A DNA stretch of 64,000 nt from Boletus sp. NGJ (lineage: Eukaryota > Basidiomycota > Agaricomycetes > Boletales > Boletaceae). The DNA lies in contig JAGTXK010000275.1 in the NCBI GenBank assembly GCA_019096195.1, positions 124,001-188,000 of the forward strand. Reading direction: 5' to 3'. Shown piece after piece: positions 60,281-64,000 of the stretch. The notes beneath the pieces are model-generated. The model had not been told where the DNA came from and did not search any database. It saw nothing but the letters and a program-made list of their open reading frames with translations. Both the position numbers and the translations under genes were made by a program. Positions within the stretch are counted from its first letter, which is position 1. The number at the start of each line of letters is the position of its first letter.

Positions 60281-62474
60281 AGTCTGTTCAAATCATAAAG
60301 AAGAATACTAAATAATCACACAGATATCTTACCTGCTGAATGACAACAAAGGTGGAATGTAAATAACATAGGAATAAATATTGCATGGCAAACCAAACTT
60401 ACATCCTATAGCAATATCAATGCATAAATAAACAATTTGTGGAAAACCAAAATAATACTTACCAGCTAACCATACAAGAGTTTAAATAATAATACAATCA
60501 TGCCAGATTTGACAATAAAATGAAAAATTCAATAAGCAGAATACAGATTTGCATTGTATGTGAGACCACTTACATTCTATTGTGAAGAAAGCATTAGAGG
60601 CAAGCATTGGAGTATTAGTCCATATTATCAATACATATATACATATTTTTCACCTGCTGTGGAAATAAAAGTTAATGTTAATGATGAGTCATATTCTTGC
60701 TATATTTTGGAATTACAATACATACTTGCTATCAAAAGAAAAGTGGTAAAAGACATGGACATGAAAGGATCAGCAGCTAGCCCAGTATTATGCATACAGT
60801 AGCACTTACAAACTATCAGCAGAATAGTGATGGCACCAGAAAGGATGGAAAGCTATTTTCAGCAGTATTTTTAATTTTTCAAGTCCACAGCAGACCACTA
60901 ACTTCCTATCAATGGGAGAAGAGATGCATTTCCATCAGCAAGAAACATCTTTCAAATCCATATCAAATCACTTACATTCTATGAATGGGGGAGTAGTAGG
61001 ATGCATTTCCATCAGCAGGAAACATCTTTCAAATTCACACCAAATCACTTACATCCTATTAATGGGGGAGTAGTAGAATCCATACTTGTTAATAGAATTT
61101 TCATTTCAAATTCACATTAGACAACTCACAAGCTATCAATGAAGAGTAGCAGAATGCATGCTCATTAGCAGGATTCTCATCTCAAAGCTACATAAAACTA
61201 CTTACTGCCTATCAAATGGAAGAGCAGCAGAATGCATGTTTATTAGCAGGATTCTCATTTTCAAGCTACATAAAATCACTTACTTCCTATCAATGGGAGA
61301 GCAGTAGAATGCATGCTTATCAGCAGGATTCCCATTCAAATTGACATCAAATGACTTGCATACTATCAATGAAGGAGCAGTAGAATGCATGCTCATCAGC
61401 AGGCTTCTGATTTGAAAGCTACTGTAGTACTATCAAACCACTATCCAGTTTGTACATAGGATGACTTACTGCCTATCAATGGGAGAGCAGTGGAATGCAT
61501 GCTCATTAGTAGGATTCTCATTCAAAAACTGCAGAGGCACTTACATCCTATGAACAGAAGAGCAGCAGGATGCATGTCCATCAGCAGAATTCTTATTTCA
61601 AGGCTATAGAGCCACTTACATCCTATCAAGGGAGAGCAGCAGGACACATGTTCATCAGCAGGATTCTCATTTCAAAGCTACAGAGGCACTTACATCCTAT
61701 GAATGGGAGAGCAGCATAATGCATGCCCATCAGCAGGATTCTCATTTCAAAGCTACATAGAACCATCTACTATCTATCAATGTGAGAGCAGTAAGATGCA
61801 TGCTTATCAGCAGGATTCTGCTCCCAAGTCCACATCAGACTACTTACATACTATTAATAGAAGACCAGCAGTAGTTAGATTCATTAACAGTGTTATATCC
61901 TCATTGAAACACTTACAAGCTATCAATGGAAATCACAGAACATAAACCTGTCTTTAACACCTTTTACTCAAATTGTATACATGATCACTCACATGCTATC
62001 ATTTGAATGGTAGTTATAGAGGTGAAAAATTTGTTGTCAATAAAATTATATTTTTTATTCACATTTTCACTTACTTTCTTTACATCCAATGATTGTTGCA
62101 GGAATAAATATGAAAAGCTTCAGTTTGTGTCTTTCAGATATAATCAGACTACCTACCTCCTATCATGTTATATCAGGCATGAACCCATTACTACCATGCT
62201 AATTTGCATGTATTCCTATACAACTTACCTCCTTTGAATTCAAACAATAATAAACATGAATTCATTAGTAATACTCATTCAAGGATTCACCTGATTACTC
62301 ACTTGCTATGAAGGCAAGAGTGGTAGAGGATGTCAAGATGAACATTAACATTATTTGTTTTAATGAGCCACCTACATACTATTAAGATAAAATATATCAG
62401 TTTATCATCATTTCAATGTATAATATATTACATACTTGCTTCAAGGAAAGAATAAAATGTAAGTTCTTTGTCAT
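60281..62474 (-). CDS. Array of single-codon microexons (28 AG-NNN-GT modules)
   Basis: A first exon starts at ATG 62474 (MTKNLHFILSLKQ) and ends at a GTATGT donor after 62436. From there to 60281 the minus strand shows an acceptor, exactly three bases, then a donor, again and again. The triplets begin (low coordinate) at 62376, 62303, 62229, 62157, 62075, 61993, 61917, 61848, 61771, 61694, 61620, 61545, 61470, 61360, 61284, 61206, 61130, 61053, 60976, 60903, 60810, 60726, 60654, 60574, 60463, 60403, 60333 and 60281. Typical form is ATTGATAG, triplet, GTAAGTG. Introns would be about 50-110 nt, mostly 70-75. Donors are GTAAGT, GTGAGT, GTAGGT, GTATGT, GTCAGT and one GC (GCAAGT at 61359). No triplet is a stop; 15 of 28 encode Asp, Glu, Asn or Gln. 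Then an open exon of about 39 codons begins at 60232. Whether the cell splices these is unknown. Confidence 0.5.
60895..61860 (-). repeat. Tandem duplicated intron-plus-codon units, period about 75 bp
   Basis: In the centre of the array about twelve units share the intron interior as well as the splice sites: on the plus strand CTTAC, triplet, CTATCAATGGGAGAGCAG, then AATGCATGCTCATCAGCAGG and a TTCTCATTTCAAAGCTACA-like end. One unit near 61381-61460 is irregular (spacing 110 bp). The units on either side of this block keep only the splice-site core. Confidence 0.85.
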
Positions 62475-62489
62475 TTCTGAAAGAAAGAA

Positions 62490-62841
62490 GACCTTAATAT
62501 CTCAAGAGTCGCAAGCGCGATATTCGAGGGAGAGAAAAGGAATTCCAAGATTGAGCTAATACAGGTGTTGTGGCGCTACTTATATACTAACTACTGGCGT
62601 GAGCACGGACCAGCTTAGGGCCGGTCGTGGAACCTACTAGAATGTTCCGTACGACGTACGGTGACGTAGTGGGGTCTAGCCTGTTCTATGGGTATGGGGT
62701 TGTGACGTAGGCTGACTAGTGTGTGACGTATGGTCTAGACGTAAGGTCTAGGCATAATGGTAACTACGTAAGTGCGTTCGTGGGGTCGTCAAGTGTTAGC
62801 TAACTACGTAAATAAAGGCGAAAACGTCCGAGTTCGTATCA
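62490..62841 (-). repeat. Probable 3' LTR of the chromovirus
   Basis: On the minus strand a purine-rich tract (GAAAGGGGGTAA at about 62842-62853) directly follows the pol end, and TGATACGAAC begins the LTR. The other end is placed at about 62490, where GC content falls to that of the AT-rich island. The second LTR is outside the window, so edges and age cannot be fixed. Confidence 0.55.
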
Positions 62842-64000
62842 TTACCCCCTTTCTAGCCATCGAACTCCCGGTCGATGATGATACCGGTGAGGTTGACGTC
62901 GCTATGGGGTGTGGGGATCTCGAAGAGTTGGTCGGGGAGGCGGTTTAGGGAGGCCGCGTACGAGCGGAAGGACGGGTCGTCGAATAGGGGGGTTCCGGGG
63001 AACGCGCAGGTTGGGCAGTCGCACTCGCCGTCGGCAAGGGTGCGGATGGCGGTGGGGTTCTCTCGGTGGAACTTCTCGATCGCCTGTGGGGCGTTTGAGA
63101 CGTTCTTTTTCGGTTCCCATGTGCGTTCCTCGCGGGGGTACCCTTTCCACTGTACTAGGTACTCGGTTCTGCCGCGTCGCTTACGTGAGTCGGCGACGTG
63201 CTCCACTTCGTACTCTTCTTGTTGCTGGACGATAACCGGGGGTGGCGGTTTCGGTTTCGTCTGGGAGGGGGATGTGCCCGGGTGGTAGGGCGTAAGAAGC
63301 GACTCGTGGAATACGGGATGAATCCCTTTCCACGTGCGCGGGAGGTCCTAGCTCGTAGGAGGCCTCGCCGATCTTACGCTTCACCTTGAACGGGCCGTGT
63401 CGTTTGTCGTCGAACTTCTTGGTCGGGCGATCGGTCCGAACGTGGGTTCCTTCGAGTAGGACCTGCTGGCCGACCGTGTATTCGACGGCGGGGGATGCAC
63501 GTTTGTCGTGCGCCTTCTTCATCGCTTCTGCCGCTTTTTCCAGCGCGTCCTTGGCCGTGTTGTGGTGGGTTTTCATTGTTTCGGCGAAGGAGGCGGCGGA
63601 TTCGTTTCTCACTTCCACTCGCTTGTTCGGTATGAGCGGCTGTTGCCCGTAGTTGAGCAGGAAGGGAGAGACGCCGGTTGCGCTGGTGGTCTGCGAGTTG
63701 TGGGCGAACTCGGCTAGGGGTAGCCATTCGGCCCAGTCGGTTTGGCGATGGTTGACGTAGATGCGCAGGTATTTCTCCACCTCTCGGTTGATGCGCTCCG
63801 TCTGCCCGTCGGTCTGGGGGTGGTAAGCGGTAGACGGGTTGGCTTGGATGCCGAGGAGGGAGTAAAGGTCGCGCATGAACGACGACACGAATTGCGTTCC
63901 TCTGTCGGAGATCACCTTGCGGGGGACACCGTGGAGCTTGAAGATCTGGTCGCGGAAGATTGTTGCGACCCCTTGGGACGTTATGGTGTCCATAACCGGT
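62490..64000 (-). mobile_element. Ty3/gypsy LTR retrotransposon, chromovirus clade (3' end)
   Basis: The visible part, read on the minus strand from 64000 down, is the end of pol: integrase catalytic core and its GPY/F-like tail (to about 63200), then a chromodomain (about 63200-63080, with the YLVQWKGYP and TWEP aromatic-cage signature), a C-terminal extension, polypurine tract and 3' LTR. The chromodomain marks the chromovirus clade, which fungi carry commonly and which targets marked chromatin. The element continues beyond the right edge. The visible coding parts lie in more than one frame, so it has perhaps one or two breaks, yet little decay otherwise; it looks fairly young. A single LTR gives no date. 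Confidence 0.9.

Noticed and set aside
60281-62474. The array as a plain AT-rich satellite or a CRISPR-like repeat
   Set aside because: Outside the central block the units share only the splice-site core and three-base gap, with no common spacer or repeat body; a CRISPR array needs constant repeats and is not found in eukaryotic nuclei.

Overview
The window is nuclear DNA of a filamentous basidiomycete fungus, most likely an Agaricomycete. The grounds are very short introns (mostly 40-65 nt) in nearly every gene, closely spaced genes on both strands, protein sequences of agaric type (MED12, MAD2, GGA, BEM46, fasciclin, RING-H2 ligase) and a Ty3/gypsy chromovirus at the right edge. All exon structures are read by eye from splice signals and frame continuity; none is backed by transcripts.

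Left third (1-33 kb). This part is ordinary and gene-rich: the end of an HMG-box factor, TOM6, a fasciclin-domain wall protein, a Ca2+/calmodulin-dependent kinase, a flavin monooxygenase, and Mediator kinase-module subunit MED12. Three minus-strand genes follow: a 2061-residue SH3+TBC protein whose TBC domain lacks both catalytic fingers, a 1672-residue RING-H2 ubiquitin ligase, and a single-pass membrane protein.

Middle (33-45 kb). Gene density falls. Four copies of one C2H2 zinc-finger family lie here: two apparently intact (39632-41000 and 44045-45077, both minus) and two decayed (36185-37233 and 42380-43531, both plus). A near-perfect 53-bp palindrome sits just before the most decayed copy.

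Right part (45-59 kb). Housekeeping genes return: GGA-type VHS/GAT adaptor, GDSL esterase, AIG1/FAR-17a membrane protein, leukotriene-A4-hydrolase-type aminopeptidase, MAD2, BEM46 hydrolase, an unrecognised small gene and a secreted hydrophobic protein. LTA4H and MAD2 share a 210-bp divergent promoter.

Right edge (59-64 kb). An AT-rich island on the minus strand carries the most unusual feature: at least 28 successive AG-NNN-GT modules spaced about 75 bp apart between 62378 and 60281. Each looks like one codon framed by an acceptor and a donor, as if a gene had been cut into single-codon microexons. A chromovirus, entering from the right, ends against the 5' side of this array.
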